NCBI RefSeq assembly: GCF_016907695.1
Contig: NZ_JAFBCK010000001.1
Span: 3,692,501 to 3,756,500, forward strand
Reading direction: 5' to 3'
Origin: Actinokineospora baliensis
GTDB lineage: Bacteria; Actinomycetota; Actinomycetes; Mycobacteriales; Pseudonocardiaceae
Length of the DNA stretch: 64,000 nucleotides
Below, piece by piece: positions 1 to 8,190 of the stretch. Positions within the stretch are counted from its first letter, which is position 1. Each line of letters opens with the position of its first letter. The notes beneath the pieces were generated by a model. That model saw nothing but the letters and a program-made list of their open reading frames with translations. It ran no database searches and had not been told where the DNA came from. The position numbers and the translations under genes are program-made.

Positions 1-1142
1 CGGACCACCGGCGGGTCCGCCGCGGCGGCCAGCAGCCGGGCGGCCCTGGCGTGCAGGCGCTGCCGCTGCGGGCCGGGGACGCAGATGTAGGCGGCCTGCC
101 TGGCCAGCGGGTGCCGCAGCGCGTACCGGCCGGTGTCGGTCTCGTGCAGCACCGCGGCGGCCAACGCCCTGGTCAGCGCGGTACCCACCCGGCGGGCGGG
201 CAGACCGGAGACGGTGCCGATCTCCTGCTCGGTCGCGGGCATGTCGAGGACCGCGGCGGCGTGCACCACGGCGGCGACGGTGGGCCCGAGCCGGGCCAGC
301 CGGTCGGACATGGTGTCGCGCAACAGGTCCGGGATGTCGACGAGGTCGAGCACGACCGGCCGCGGCGCGTCGCCGGTCTCGCGGACCTCGCGCAGCACCT
401 CCTCGATCACGAACGGGATCCCGGCCGTGCGGTGGTGCAGCGCGAGCGCGAAGTCCTCGGGGACCTCGGTGCCCAGCAGGTCGGCGGCCAGCGCGGCCAC
501 CGGGCCCGGCTCGAGCGGCCGCAGCCGCAGCAGCGAGTTGCGCGCGTCGGCCAGCAGCCGGTAGCCGGACCCGGGCAGCGCCGCGCCCTCCTCCTTGCGG
601 TAGCTGAACACCGCGGACAGCTCCGGCGGCGGGGGACTGGTCAGGAACCGCAGCAGGTCCTGGGTGCCCTCGTCGGCCCAGTGCACGTCCTCGAGCACCA
701 GCAGCGTCGGGCCGTAGGCGGCCAGCAGCTCGCGGACCGCGCGGAACACCCGGTGCCGCTCGATGGCGACGTCACCCCGGTCGAGCTCGGGCGGCAGCAG
801 GTCGGCCAGCTCCGGCAGCAGCGGCCGCAGCGCCCCGGTGACCGGCGGCAACCGGTCGGCGATCCCGGCCAGCAGGTCACCGGTTTCGCGCAGGATGTCG
901 ACCACCGGGCCGTAGGGCAGCGGGGTCCGCATCGGTTGGCACGCGCCGACCAGCACCGTGCGCGCCGCCACCTGCGGCAGCCGCAGCAGCTCGCGGACCA
1001 GGCGGGTCTTGCCCACCCCCGCCTCGCCCTCCAGCAGCGCCACCGCGGGCGGCCTGCGCACGCAGCCCGCCAGCTCGGCGAGCTCGGTGGCGCGGCCGAC
1101 GAACAGCGAGGTCGGCAGGCGAACCGGGGGCAACGGGGTCAC
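1..1142 (-). CDS. LuxR-like STAND/AAA ATPase regulator, N-terminal part (runs off the left edge)
   Basis: The frame stays open from a GTG at 1142 to the window edge (about 380 residues). The N-terminus carries the FVGR box typical of AAA_16/STAND ATPases (around residues 13-16), then a P-loop GEAGVGKT near residue 38 and a Walker B-like LLVLEDVHWADEG near residue 150. An ALRHPLARQAAY-type winged-helix segment lies near the cut end. This layout is that of large LAL/LuxR-type regulators, in which an ATPase and TPR-like region precede a C-terminal LuxR HTH. The HTH would lie outside the window, so the family name is inferred. A TAACGT hexamer 6 nt upstream of the GTG suggests leaderless transcription and supports this start. 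The gene is divergent from the secreted subtilase. Confidence 0.8.
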   Translation of the reverse strand, partial: MTPLPPVRLPTSLFVGRATELAELAGCVRRPPAVALLEGEAGVGKTRLVRELLRLPQVAARTVLVGACQPMRTPLPYGPVVDILRETGDLLAGIADRLPPVTGALRPLLPELADLLPPELDRGDVAIERHRVFRAVRELLAAYGPTLLVLEDVHWADEGTQDLLRFLTSPPPPELSAVFSYRKEEGAALPGSGYRLLADARNSLLRLRPLEPGPVAALAADLLGTEVPEDFALALHHRTAGIPFVIEEVLREVRETGDAPRPVVLDLVDIPDLLRDTMSDRLARLGPTVAAVVHAAAVLDMPATEQEIGTVSGLPARRVGTALTRALAAAVLHETDTGRYALRHPLARQAAYICVPGPQRQRLHARAARLLAAAADPPVV

Positions 1143-1148
1143 GTGCGC

Positions 1149-1154
1149 ACGTTA
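1149..1154 (-). promoter_or_regulatory. candidate -10 hexamer TAACGT, leaderless start
   Basis: On the minus strand TAACGT is followed by exactly 6 nt and then the GTG at 1142. Transcription would begin at or next to the start codon. No ribosome binding site is visible. Confidence 0.45.
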
Positions 1155-1344
1155 CCCGGCGGTCGCCCAACGGCGAAGTACCGCTATTGCCACTTCCGTC
1201 CGCCATTGCCATTTCCGGACTTTGAATAGGGGTACCCATCAAACCACTCATCAGTTCTCCACCGGCCGGTCGGGCCGCATTGTGGTGTCGCGGCGGTGCG
1301 TCCCTTTCCCTGCCCCTTTTCACCGCGCGCGAAGGAGTTCACCA

Positions 1345-2916
1345 ATGTTGAGTCGGAAAGCAGGCCTCGCCGCGCTCGCGGCTGGCGTCGTCTGCGCCGG
1401 GGTGGTCATCGCCATCCCGGCTGGTGCCGCACCCGCGGTCGGCACCGTCGTGCAGGCGAAGGAGCACTACACCGGTCAGTACATCGTCGCCCTGCGCGAC
1501 GCGTCCGCCTCCGGCGCCGCGGTCGAGGCCAGTGCCCAGTCGCTGACCTCCAAGTACGGCGGCACGGTCGCCTCGCTCTACAAGGTCACCGCGCGCGGCT
1601 ACTCGGTGCACGGCATGACCGAAGACCAGGCCAAGCGGTTGGCCGCCGACCCGGCCGTGCGCACCGTCTACCAGGACGGCAAGATGCGCGGCTCCGACGT
1701 GCAGACCAACCCGACGTGGGGTCTGGACCGGGTCGACCAGAAGGACACCACCCTCGACCGCAAGTACGAGTACAACGCCACCGGCGAGGGCGTGACGGTC
1801 TACAGCGTCGACAGCGGCGTGCGGATCACCCACCAGGACTTCGAGGGCCGCGCCAAGTCCGGCTACGACTTCCTGGACAAGGACAACGACGCCTCCGACT
1901 GCAACGGGCACGGCACGCACACCTCGGGCACCGCGGTCAGCAAGACCTACGGCGTGGCCAAGAAGGCGAAGCTGGTCGCGCTGCGGGTGCTGGGCTGCGA
2001 CAACAACGGCCCGGACTCGCTGCTGTCGGACGCGGTCGAGTGGATCACCGCGAACGGCACCAAGCCCGCCGTCGTCAACATCAGCATCGGCCAGTTCGAG
2101 ACCGGCATCGGTGACGAGCAGATCCAGGCGTCCATCCGCGCGGGCTTCGTCTACGCGGTGGCCGCTGGCAACAACAACGCCGCCAGCGCGTGCAACTACA
2201 GCCCGGCCCGCGTCCCGGAGGCGATCACCGTCGCCTCCATCGACCAGGGCGACCGCCGGTCCAGCTTCTCCAACATCGGCAGCTGCGTGGACATCTTCGC
2301 GCCGGGTGCCAACATCACCTCGCTGTCCTACAGCAGCGACACCGGCACCGCGGGCAACTCCGGTACCTCCATGGCCACCCCGCACGTCGCGGGCGCGGCC
2401 GCGCTGTACCTGCAGGGCCACCCGAACGCCAGCCCCGCTGACGTCGCCAACGCGCTGATCTCGATGTCCACCCCCAACAAGGTCACCGACGCGGGCAGCG
2501 GTTCGCCGAACAAGCTGCTCTACACCAAGGAGATCACCGCCACCCCCGGCCCCGGCCCGGACCCGACCTGCGCCAAGCAGACCAACGGCGACGACGTGGC
2601 CGTGCCGGACGCCGGTGCCGCCGCCACCAGCTCCATCGCCGTCAGCGGCTGCACCGGCAACGCCTCCAGCACCGCCTCGGTCGAGGTCGCCATCGCCCAC
2701 CCCTACCGCGGTGACCTCGCCGTCGAGCTCATCGCCCCCGACGGCACCGCCTACCGCCTCAAGGAGGCCTCCGCGGGTGACCCCGCCGCCGACGTCCGCG
2801 CGACCTACACCGTCAACCTCTCCAGCGAGGCCAAGAACGGAACCTGGCGCCTGAGCGTCCGCGACATCTACCGCTTCGACAGCGGCACCATCGACACCTG
2901 GTCCCTCACCGTCTGA
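1345..2916 (+). CDS. secreted S8 family subtilisin-like serine protease with P-domain
   Basis: A 523-residue preproprotease. The ATG at 1345 follows a good ribosome binding site (GAAGGAG, 1331-1337). Residues 1-30 form a signal peptide ending near AGAA. Residues about 43-115 are the I9 propeptide (YIVALRD start). The catalytic domain has Asp156 (YSVDSGV), His189 (NGHGTHTSG), oxyanion Asn276 (AAGN) and Ser342 (GTSMATPH). It belongs to the proteinase K/aqualysin group. After a short PGPGPDP linker, residues about 400-523 form a proprotein-convertase P-domain ([16 protein letters not shown], then [10 protein letters not shown]). The family degrades extracellular protein, and the P-domain stabilises or targets the enzyme. 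The Asp motif is DSG rather than the commoner DTG. It is monocistronic and ends at a strong hairpin. Confidence 0.95.
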   Translation: MLSRKAGLAALAAGVVCAGVVIAIPAGAAPAVGTVVQAKEHYTGQYIVALRDASASGAAVEASAQSLTSKYGGTVASLYKVTARGYSVHGMTEDQAKRLAADPAVRTVYQDGKMRGSDVQTNPTWGLDRVDQKDTTLDRKYEYNATGEGVTVYSVDSGVRITHQDFEGRAKSGYDFLDKDNDASDCNGHGTHTSGTAVSKTYGVAKKAKLVALRVLGCDNNGPDSLLSDAVEWITANGTKPAVVNISIGQFETGIGDEQIQASIRAGFVYAVAAGNNNAASACNYSPARVPEAITVASIDQGDRRSSFSNIGSCVDIFAPGANITSLSYSSDTGTAGNSGTSMATPHVAGAAALYLQGHPNASPADVANALISMSTPNKVTDAGSGSPNKLLYTKEITATPGPGPDPTCAKQTNGDDVAVPDAGAAATSSIAVSGCTGNASSTASVEVAIAHPYRGDLAVELIAPDGTAYRLKEASAGDPAADVRATYTVNLSSEAKNGTWRLSVRDIYRFDSGTIDTWSLTV

Positions 2917-2933
2917 CCCACCAGGTAGCCGCA

Positions 2934-2971
2934 CGGCGGGCCTCACCCATTTCCGCGGGTGAGGCCCGCCG
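2934..2971 (+). terminator. intrinsic terminator-like hairpin after the subtilase
   Basis: The arms at 2935-2948 and 2957-2970 are perfectly complementary (14 bp), with one more C-G pair outside and an 8-nt loop. It starts 18 nt after the stop codon and is followed by a short T-run (GTTT). Confidence 0.8.
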
Positions 2972-2991
2972 CTGGCGTTTCGTGAGGGCGA

Positions 2992-2997
2992 TACCCT
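2992..2997 (+). promoter_or_regulatory. candidate -10 hexamer TACCCT, leaderless start
   Basis: TACCCT lies 7 nt before the ATG at 3005 and no ribosome binding site is present. This fits leaderless transcription of the phosphatase gene. Confidence 0.4.
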
Positions 2998-3004
2998 GAC
3001 GTGC

Positions 3005-3787
3005 ATGGCGGAAGGTGTTGGGGGAGTGGGGACTCAGGGGTCCGTGCCCGAGCGGCACATCCGGTTCGAGCGGCTCCGGAACTTCCGCGACCTGGGCGGC
3101 TACCCCACCGCGGACGGTGGAACCGTGCGCTGGCAGGCGGTCTACCGGGCCGACACGTTGGGGAAGTTGCGCGGTGCGGACTGGAGCCGGTTCCTCGAGC
3201 TGGGGATCCGCTCCGTCGTCGACCTGCGCTATCCCTGGGAGGTCGAGCGCGACGGGGCGGTGCCTGAGGTTGAGCGGTTCGACTACGTCAACCTCAGCAT
3301 CGAGCACCGCCCCTACGACCAAGCCGCCACGGATCCGGACATCGACCCCTGGCGGTTCCTGGCCGATCGCGCCGCGGAGGTCGTTGAGGACGGGGCCGGG
3401 GAGATCCGGCTGGCCATCGAGCACATCGCGGACGCGCGGGGGCCGGTGGTGGTGCACTGCACGTCGGGCAAGGATCGGACTGGGCTTGTCGCCGCGTTCC
3501 TGTTGACGTTGCTCGGTGTTGACCGCGCTCAGGTCCTCGACGACTTCGCGCTCACCGAGCTCGCCTCCGCGCACCTGCTCGCCGACTGGCAGGCCGCGTA
3601 CCCCGACAAGACCATGCGCTGGCCCTTCTACGGTCGGGCCCCCGCGACGGTCATGGACCACGTCCTCACCGACCTGGCCGACCGCTACGGGTCCGTGCAC
3701 GGCTACTTGGCCGACCGGGTGGGCATCAGCGACGCGACGGTCGCTCGACTACGGAAACGGTTGATCGTGCAACCAAAAGTCACGTAG
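3005..3787 (+). CDS. tyrosine/lipid phosphatase of the Y_phosphatase3 (PtpB/LipA-like) family
   Basis: A 260-residue cytosolic protein. The N-terminal signature NFRDLGGYPTADG (residues 26-38) is diagnostic of this family. The active-site P-loop is HCTSGKDRTG (residues 151-160), with Cys152 as nucleophile and Arg158 binding phosphate. The Lys-Asp inside the loop (GKDRTG) is typical of members that act on both phosphotyrosine and phosphoinositides, as Mycobacterium PtpB does. Substrates here are unknown. The gene is monocistronic between the subtilase terminator and the haem island. The ATG at 3005 agrees with a -10-like hexamer 7 nt upstream. A start in another frame at 3001 gives no sensible protein. 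Confidence 0.9.
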   Translation: MAEGVGGVGTQGSVPERHIRFERLRNFRDLGGYPTADGGTVRWQAVYRADTLGKLRGADWSRFLELGIRSVVDLRYPWEVERDGAVPEVERFDYVNLSIEHRPYDQAATDPDIDPWRFLADRAAEVVEDGAGEIRLAIEHIADARGPVVVHCTSGKDRTGLVAAFLLTLLGVDRAQVLDDFALTELASAHLLADWQAAYPDKTMRWPFYGRAPATVMDHVLTDLADRYGSVHGYLADRVGISDATVARLRKRLIVQPKVT

Positions 3788-3883
3788 AGTCGCGTCTAAC
3801 GGCGGCAGATCCCGCTGTTGTGCACGCTCCGTGTTCGAATGTCCGGAAAATCGCGCTGGTCTCACTTCGCACCCTGGCCTAAA

Positions 3884-3902
3884 TTAGGTTAGGCAACCCT
3901 TA
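3884..3902 (+). promoter_or_regulatory. DtxR/IdeR iron box upstream of haem oxygenase
   Basis: TTAGGTTAGGCAACCCTTA matches the DtxR/IdeR consensus TTAGGTTAGGCTAACCTAA at 16 of 19 positions. It lies 15 nt before the haem oxygenase start, so bound repressor would block transcription when iron is plentiful. The match was made by eye against the known consensus. Confidence 0.85.
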
Positions 3903-3917
3903 GCGAAATGGTGGACT

Positions 3918-4562
3918 ATGACTGCGGTGGACGAGGGTTTCGCGGCTCGGCTGCGGACCGGGACCCGGGACGAGCACGAGCGGGCCGAGCGATCCGCGTT
4001 CGTCGAGGCCCTGCTGGGCGGCGCGCTCGAACGCGCAGCATATGCCGGACTGCTGGCCCAGAGCTACCTCTTCTACGCCGTCCTCGAGGACGCGACCGAG
4101 GCCTGGCGCGGCGACCCGGTGATCGGCGGGTTCGTCATCGACGGCTTGGCCAGGCGCGAGGCGCTGGAGCGGGACCTGGCGTACCTGGTCGGGGCGCGCT
4201 GGCGCGAGGAACTCCACCCGCTGCCCGCCACGCGGTCCTATGTGGACCGGCTCAACGAGGTGTGCTTCACCGACCGCGGCGCTTTCGTCGCGCACCACTA
4301 CACCCGCTACCTCGGCGACCTCTCGGGCGGGCAGGTCATCCGCCGCCGCATGCAGGAGACCTACGGGCTCACCGACGACGGCGTTCGGTTCTACGTGTTC
4401 GACCAGGTCGCCAAGCCCAAGCCGTTCCGGGACCACTACCGATCGCTGCTCGACGGCGCGCCTTGGCAGGCGGGGGAGCGCGACGCGTTGGTGCAGGAGG
4501 CCAATGTGGCCTTCCGGCTCAACCGCGCCGTCTTCGACGATCTGGCCACTGTGTACTGCTGA
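3918..4562 (+). CDS. hmuO: haem oxygenase (biliverdin-producing, HmuO type)
   Basis: A 214-residue cytosolic haem oxygenase that opens haem to biliverdin, CO and Fe2+. His20 (TRDEHERAE) is at the position of the proximal haem ligand in corynebacterial HmuO. The distal helix carries the flexible GDLSGGQ stretch (residues 133-139), and the C-terminal part holds the usual AF.LN motif (AFRLN). Length matches the family (about 210-215). The iron box directly upstream predicts derepression under low iron. The gene is followed by its own terminator, then a second iron box and the haem import genes. The enzyme therefore appears to be a separate transcript co-regulated with import, releasing iron from imported haem. 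The reductase partner is not in this window. Confidence 0.95.
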   Translation: MTAVDEGFAARLRTGTRDEHERAERSAFVEALLGGALERAAYAGLLAQSYLFYAVLEDATEAWRGDPVIGGFVIDGLARREALERDLAYLVGARWREELHPLPATRSYVDRLNEVCFTDRGAFVAHHYTRYLGDLSGGQVIRRRMQETYGLTDDGVRFYVFDQVAKPKPFRDHYRSLLDGAPWQAGERDALVQEANVAFRLNRAVFDDLATVYC

Positions 4563-4578
4563 GAACTGTTCCAAGGCA

Positions 4579-4601
4579 AGGGGTCCGTCTGACGGACCCC
4601 T
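4579..4601 (+). terminator. hairpin after hmuO
   Basis: Ten perfect base pairs (AGGGGTCCGT at 4579-4588 with ACGGACCCCT at 4592-4601) and a 3-nt loop, followed by GTTC. It separates hmuO from the haem uptake operon. Confidence 0.7.
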
Positions 4602-4674
4602 GTTCAGGGCTGTCCGCAGTTCCTCTGTGGACAGTGTGTCGGCCGTCGCTCTTGTCAAGCGTCGAACCTCGTAG

Positions 4675-4693
4675 TTAGGCTAGCCTTACCTAA
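4675..4693 (+). promoter_or_regulatory. DtxR/IdeR iron box upstream of the haem uptake operon
   Basis: TTAGGCTAGCCTTACCTAA matches the DtxR/IdeR consensus at 16 of 19 positions. It lies 50 nt before the HtaA-WxL gene, in the promoter region. No further iron box was seen in the seven genes downstream, so this box probably controls the whole run. Confidence 0.85.
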
Positions 4694-4742
4694 TTACGAC
4701 CGAGCTCGGGGTCCGCGCGGTCCGACGCAGGAGGAAACGCAC

Positions 4743-6068
4743 ATGGCAAGACCACTCGCGGCCAAGGCGGTCGCCGTGGGGGCGGCGGCGGTTCTCGCCG
4801 CCACCGTCCTCGGCGCCACCCCGGCCGCAGCGGCGACCGCGACCGTCACCGACGCCACCTTCGTCTGGGGCCTGAGCGGCTACGCCCAGATCGGCGTCTT
4901 CGGACCGTGGAACATCAAGGACCTGACCGGCAACGCCGCGCTGCTCGCGGGTTCGGTCTCCGGCGGTTCCCAGACCCAGTACAGCGTCGCGCCGGTTCCG
5001 GCGACCTCGATGCCGGTCTCGTCCCCGCAGAAGACGCCCAACGCGGTCAAGTTCACCGCGGGCACCGGCACGGTCGACCCGGCCACCGGCGCGGGCCAGT
5101 TGTCCTTCACCGGCAGCTACACCGTCAACGCCTACCCGGCGCAGTTCAACGCCCCCAACGAGATCTACAAGAACCCGGTCGTCACCGTGGCCGCCAACGG
5201 TTCCGGCTCGTTGTCGGTGGAGTTCAGCCTCGGCGCGGGCGTCGACGTCTCCGGCAACCCCACCCCCGCGCAGGACTTCGGGCGGCTGACGCTGCTCACC
5301 TACGACGCCGGGTCGCTCAGCGGCCTGTCCGCCACCGGTTTCCGGGTCACCCCGGACTACCAGGGCGTGCAGGTCGACATCACCGGCGGCACCGCGCAGA
5401 CCCGCACCTGCGAGTCCGGCACCGGTTGGTGGGGCTCGTGGTCGCCGACCTTCGTCAACACCGTGCCCGCCTCGGTCCGCCCGCACTTCTACTCCACCGG
5501 CTGCGGCGGCAACCAGGACTACAAGCCCGCGCTGCCCTTCGACATCGGCTACACCGTCGCGAGCACCCCGGACCCGCAGCCCTCGGCCACCGAGCAGGAC
5601 GTGCGGGTGACCGTGCCCGCCGTCGTCGAGCCCGGCGAGTTCGTCTGGACCATCGACGGCACCAACGGCCTGGTCAACCTGGGCACCGCCACCGCGGCCG
5701 GTGACCACTACCTGGCCACCGGGTCGATCAACCCGGTCCGGGTGACCGACACCCGCGCGGGCGCCCCGGCGTGGTCGGTGTCCGCGCAGGTCAGCGACTT
5801 CACCGCGGGGGCGACCTCGTTCGACGGCAAGTACCTCGGCTGGGCCCCCAAGGCCACCGAGAACTCCGGCGGCGCGGTCGCCGGTGCCACCGTGGCCTCC
5901 GGTTTCGATGGTGGTCCCGGCCTCAAGCAGCCCGCGACGCTCGGTAGCGCGGCGCTCGACCACGCCTCCGGCTCGGTGCTGCTCGGTGCCGACCTGACGC
6001 TGAAGGTCCCGGCGAGCGTGGGTTCGGGGACCTACGACGCCACCCTCACCCTCACCGCCCTGAGCTGA
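4743..6068 (+). CDS. secreted haem-binding HtaA-domain protein with a C-terminal WxL-like domain
   Basis: A 441-residue exported protein. The ATG at 4743 follows a strong AGGAGG. The signal peptide ends near residue 30 (TPAAAA). Residues about 36-265 form an HtaA-type domain (start TFVWGLSGYAQIG, later a YDAGSLSG segment), the family that captures haem from haemoglobin in corynebacteria. Residues about 290-441 look like a WxL domain: VTDTRAGAPAWSVSAQVSDF followed by YLGWAPK, which parallels the two W-containing WxL motifs. There is no C-terminal membrane segment, so surface retention would rely on the WxL-like domain. The next gene encodes a likely WxL-interacting partner. First gene of the iron-box operon. 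The fusion reading is by motif only. Confidence 0.8.
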   Translation: MARPLAAKAVAVGAAAVLAATVLGATPAAAATATVTDATFVWGLSGYAQIGVFGPWNIKDLTGNAALLAGSVSGGSQTQYSVAPVPATSMPVSSPQKTPNAVKFTAGTGTVDPATGAGQLSFTGSYTVNAYPAQFNAPNEIYKNPVVTVAANGSGSLSVEFSLGAGVDVSGNPTPAQDFGRLTLLTYDAGSLSGLSATGFRVTPDYQGVQVDITGGTAQTRTCESGTGWWGSWSPTFVNTVPASVRPHFYSTGCGGNQDYKPALPFDIGYTVASTPDPQPSATEQDVRVTVPAVVEPGEFVWTIDGTNGLVNLGTATAAGDHYLATGSINPVRVTDTRAGAPAWSVSAQVSDFTAGATSFDGKYLGWAPKATENSGGAVAGATVASGFDGGPGLKQPATLGSAALDHASGSVLLGADLTLKVPASVGSGTYDATLTLTALS

Positions 6069-6075
6069 TCCCCCA

Positions 6076-6114
6076 GGTCGTGGGCGCCGCCGCCGCGAGG
6101 TGGCGCCCACGACC
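6076..6114 (+). terminator. intercistronic hairpin between the HtaA-WxL gene and the next gene
   Basis: Arms 6076-6088 and 6102-6114 form 13 bp with a 13-nt loop. No clear T-run follows, so it may be a partial terminator or an mRNA-processing structure. Either would make the first gene product more abundant than the transporter. Confidence 0.55.
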
Positions 6115-6142
6115 GCCCCTTCCCCGGACTGGAATCCCCACC

Positions 6143-7129
6143 ATGAACCGCGTCCTCGCCGCCATCACCGCGGCGGTGCTGCTCGTCCTGGGTGTCCCCG
6201 CCACCGCCGCGGCGCAGAACGTCACCTGGGGTGTGCGCCCCGCCGACTCGACCCTCGGGCAGAACCGGCCCAACTTCGCCTACTCCGTCGCGCCCGGCGC
6301 GGAGTTGACCGACGCGCTCCTGGTGAGCAACCACGAGCAGCGCGCGCTGACCTTCGCCGTGTACGCCGCCGACGCCTTCACGACCTCCTCGGGTCAGCTC
6401 GACCTCAAGCCCGCGGGCGAGACCTCGACCGATGCGGGTTCCTGGGTGCGCTTCGACGCCCCGACCATCACCGTCCAAGCTGGACAGACCGCGTCGGTTC
6501 CCTTCACCGTCAGCGTTCCCGCGACCGCGACCCCCGGCGACCACAGCGGCGGCGTGGTCACCTCGCTGCGCGTCGAGTCCGGGTCCGGCGTCACCGTCGA
6601 CCGCCGCCTCGGCGCCCGCATGCACTTGCGCGTGGCCGGGACCCTCACGCCGAAGGTCGAGGTCCAAGACCTGAAGGTGGAGTACGACGGAACGCCCAAC
6701 CCCGTCGGCAAGGGCACGACCACCGTCACCTACACCGTGGCCAATACCGGCAACACCCGCTTAGCCGCGACCCACGGGGTCCGGGTCTCAGGCCTGTTCG
6801 GGTGGTTCGCCACTGACGCCGCTGTCACGCCGCTACCGGAGTTGTTGCCAGGGGAACGGGTTACCCGGGTGCTCAGCGTCGGGTCGTTACCCGCGGGCCG
6901 CGTGACGGCCGATGTGACGGTGACACCTTCGGTGCCCGGTGGCGCGCAACTCCCGCCAGTGGTCGGAACCGCTGGTGCGCTGGCGCTTCCATGGGCCGCC
7001 GCCGTGTGCTTGTTGCTCGTCATCTGCCTGCTGCTGGCGTTGCGAGCTCGCGGGAAGTCCCGAGCTGCGGGGGAGCAGCAGCGCATCAAGGCCGCTGTCG
7101 CCGCGGCGTTGCAGGAGCGTGAGGCCTGA
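6143..7129 (+). CDS. membrane-anchored WxL-interacting-protein-like surface protein (DUF916 type)
   Basis: A 328-residue protein with a signal peptide (residues 1-24), two Ig-like beta domains and one C-terminal membrane helix (PWAAAVCLLLVICLLLALRA) followed by a basic cytosolic tail. The N-terminus resembles the DUF916 peptidoglycan-binding domain of WxIP proteins: WGVRPAD, then a PGAELTDALLVSN segment, then TPGDHSGGVV near residue 135. In Firmicutes, DUF916/DUF3324 proteins hold WxL-domain proteins at the cell surface. Here the partner would be the HtaA-WxL protein encoded just upstream. It sits between that gene and hmuT, and its stop overlaps the hmuT start (TGATG). I infer a docking role. 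The family assignment is by pattern, so moderate. Confidence 0.72.
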   Translation: MNRVLAAITAAVLLVLGVPATAAAQNVTWGVRPADSTLGQNRPNFAYSVAPGAELTDALLVSNHEQRALTFAVYAADAFTTSSGQLDLKPAGETSTDAGSWVRFDAPTITVQAGQTASVPFTVSVPATATPGDHSGGVVTSLRVESGSGVTVDRRLGARMHLRVAGTLTPKVEVQDLKVEYDGTPNPVGKGTTTVTYTVANTGNTRLAATHGVRVSGLFGWFATDAAVTPLPELLPGERVTRVLSVGSLPAGRVTADVTVTPSVPGGAQLPPVVGTAGALALPWAAAVCLLLVICLLLALRARGKSRAAGEQQRIKAAVAAALQEREA

Positions 7130-8190
7130 TGCGGGCAGTTCTCCTCGTCGCGCTGCTGGTGCTCACCGGGTGTTCGGTCCCACCCGGTCACGGGAGTTCC
7201 GGGCCGACCAAGGCAGGCGACCGTCCGCCGCTGTCGGCGTTGACGCCGGTGGCCGATCCCCGCACGCACTCGGGCCCGACTACGGCCTTGGTCGCGCAGG
7301 ACGACGTCGTCCCCGTCGACAAGCCAACCCCGCGGTTGCCGGTGACGCTCAAGGACTTCCAGGACACGCAGGTCACCGTCACCGACGTCAGCCGCATCCT
7401 CGCGCTCGACGTCTCCGGCACTCTAGCGGCGACCGTTTTCGGACTCGGGCTGGGAGATCGCGTCGTCGGGCGGGACATCTCGACGGGTTTCCCCGCCGCG
7501 CAACACCTCCCGCTGGTCACGGTCAACGGGCACCAGCTCAACGCCGAGGCGATCTTGCGCCTGCGGCCCACGGTCGTGCTGACCGACACGACGCTCGGCC
7601 CGTGGGACGCCGTGCTGCAACTGCGGGACGCGGGTGTGCCCGTGGTCGTCCTGGATCCCAAGCGGGCCATGGAGACCAACACCCCGATCGTGCACGCGGT
7701 GGCCAAGGCGCTCGGCGTCCCCGCGGCCGGTGAGCTGTTGGGTCGCCGCATGGAGGCCGAGATCGCCGACACGATCGCGCAGATCAAGCGGCTCGCTCCG
7801 GCTGAGGAAGCCCGCAAGCCGCGCGTGGTGTTCCTCTACATGCGTGGGCAAGCAGGCGTGTACTACCTGTTCGGCAAGGGATCCGGCGCTGACTCGCTGA
7901 TCCAGGCGCTCGGCGCGGTCGACGTGGCGACCGAGTCCGGGATCGAGGGCATGCGCCCGATCAACCCTGAGGCCCTGGCCAAGTCGAAACCCGATGTCAT
8001 CCTGATGATGACCAACGGTCTGCAGTCGGTCGGCGGTGTCGAGGGCGCACTCGCGGTGCCCGGTGTCGCGCAAACCCCAGCGGCGCAACGCAGGCGGTTC
8101 GTCGATATGGCCGACTCGGTGGTGCTCGGCTTCGGCCCGAGGACAGCGGCCGTCCTCGACGGCCTCGCCCGAGCCCTGTACGCGCCATGA
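7129..8190 (+). CDS. hmuT: haem ABC transporter substrate-binding lipoprotein HmuT
   Basis: A 353-residue lipoprotein. The signal peptide ends in the lipobox LVLTGC (Cys15), giving a lipid anchor on the outer face of the membrane. The class III periplasmic-binding-protein fold is shown by ALDVSGTLAATVFGLGLGD and GRDISTGFPAAQ. His135 (NGHQLNAE) and Tyr237 (FLYMRGQAG) lie at the positions of the haem-iron ligands known in corynebacterial HmuT (His136 and Tyr235). It hands haem from the surface HtaA proteins to the permease HmuU. The start overlaps the previous stop by one base, and its own stop overlaps hmuU in an ATGA, so translation is coupled. Confidence 0.95.
   Translation: MRAVLLVALLVLTGCSVPPGHGSSGPTKAGDRPPLSALTPVADPRTHSGPTTALVAQDDVVPVDKPTPRLPVTLKDFQDTQVTVTDVSRILALDVSGTLAATVFGLGLGDRVVGRDISTGFPAAQHLPLVTVNGHQLNAEAILRLRPTVVLTDTTLGPWDAVLQLRDAGVPVVVLDPKRAMETNTPIVHAVAKALGVPAAGELLGRRMEAEIADTIAQIKRLAPAEEARKPRVVFLYMRGQAGVYYLFGKGSGADSLIQALGAVDVATESGIEGMRPINPEALAKSKPDVILMMTNGLQSVGGVEGALAVPGVAQTPAAQRRRFVDMADSVVLGFGPRTAAVLDGLARALYAP

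Noticed and set aside
51..1229. Long plus-strand open frame opposite the STAND regulator
   Set aside because: It is antisense to a protein with a clear P-loop. Its composition is typical of reverse frames in high-GC DNA (Arg, Gly and Gln-rich), with no domain.
1339..3006. 555-codon minus-strand frame across the subtilase
   Set aside because: It is the shadow of the subtilase gene, and its product is low-complexity Gly/Val/Asp-rich.
4686..6110. 474-codon minus-strand frame opposite the HtaA-WxL gene
   Set aside because: Antisense of a gene with signal peptide, ribosome binding site and iron box. No start context of its own.
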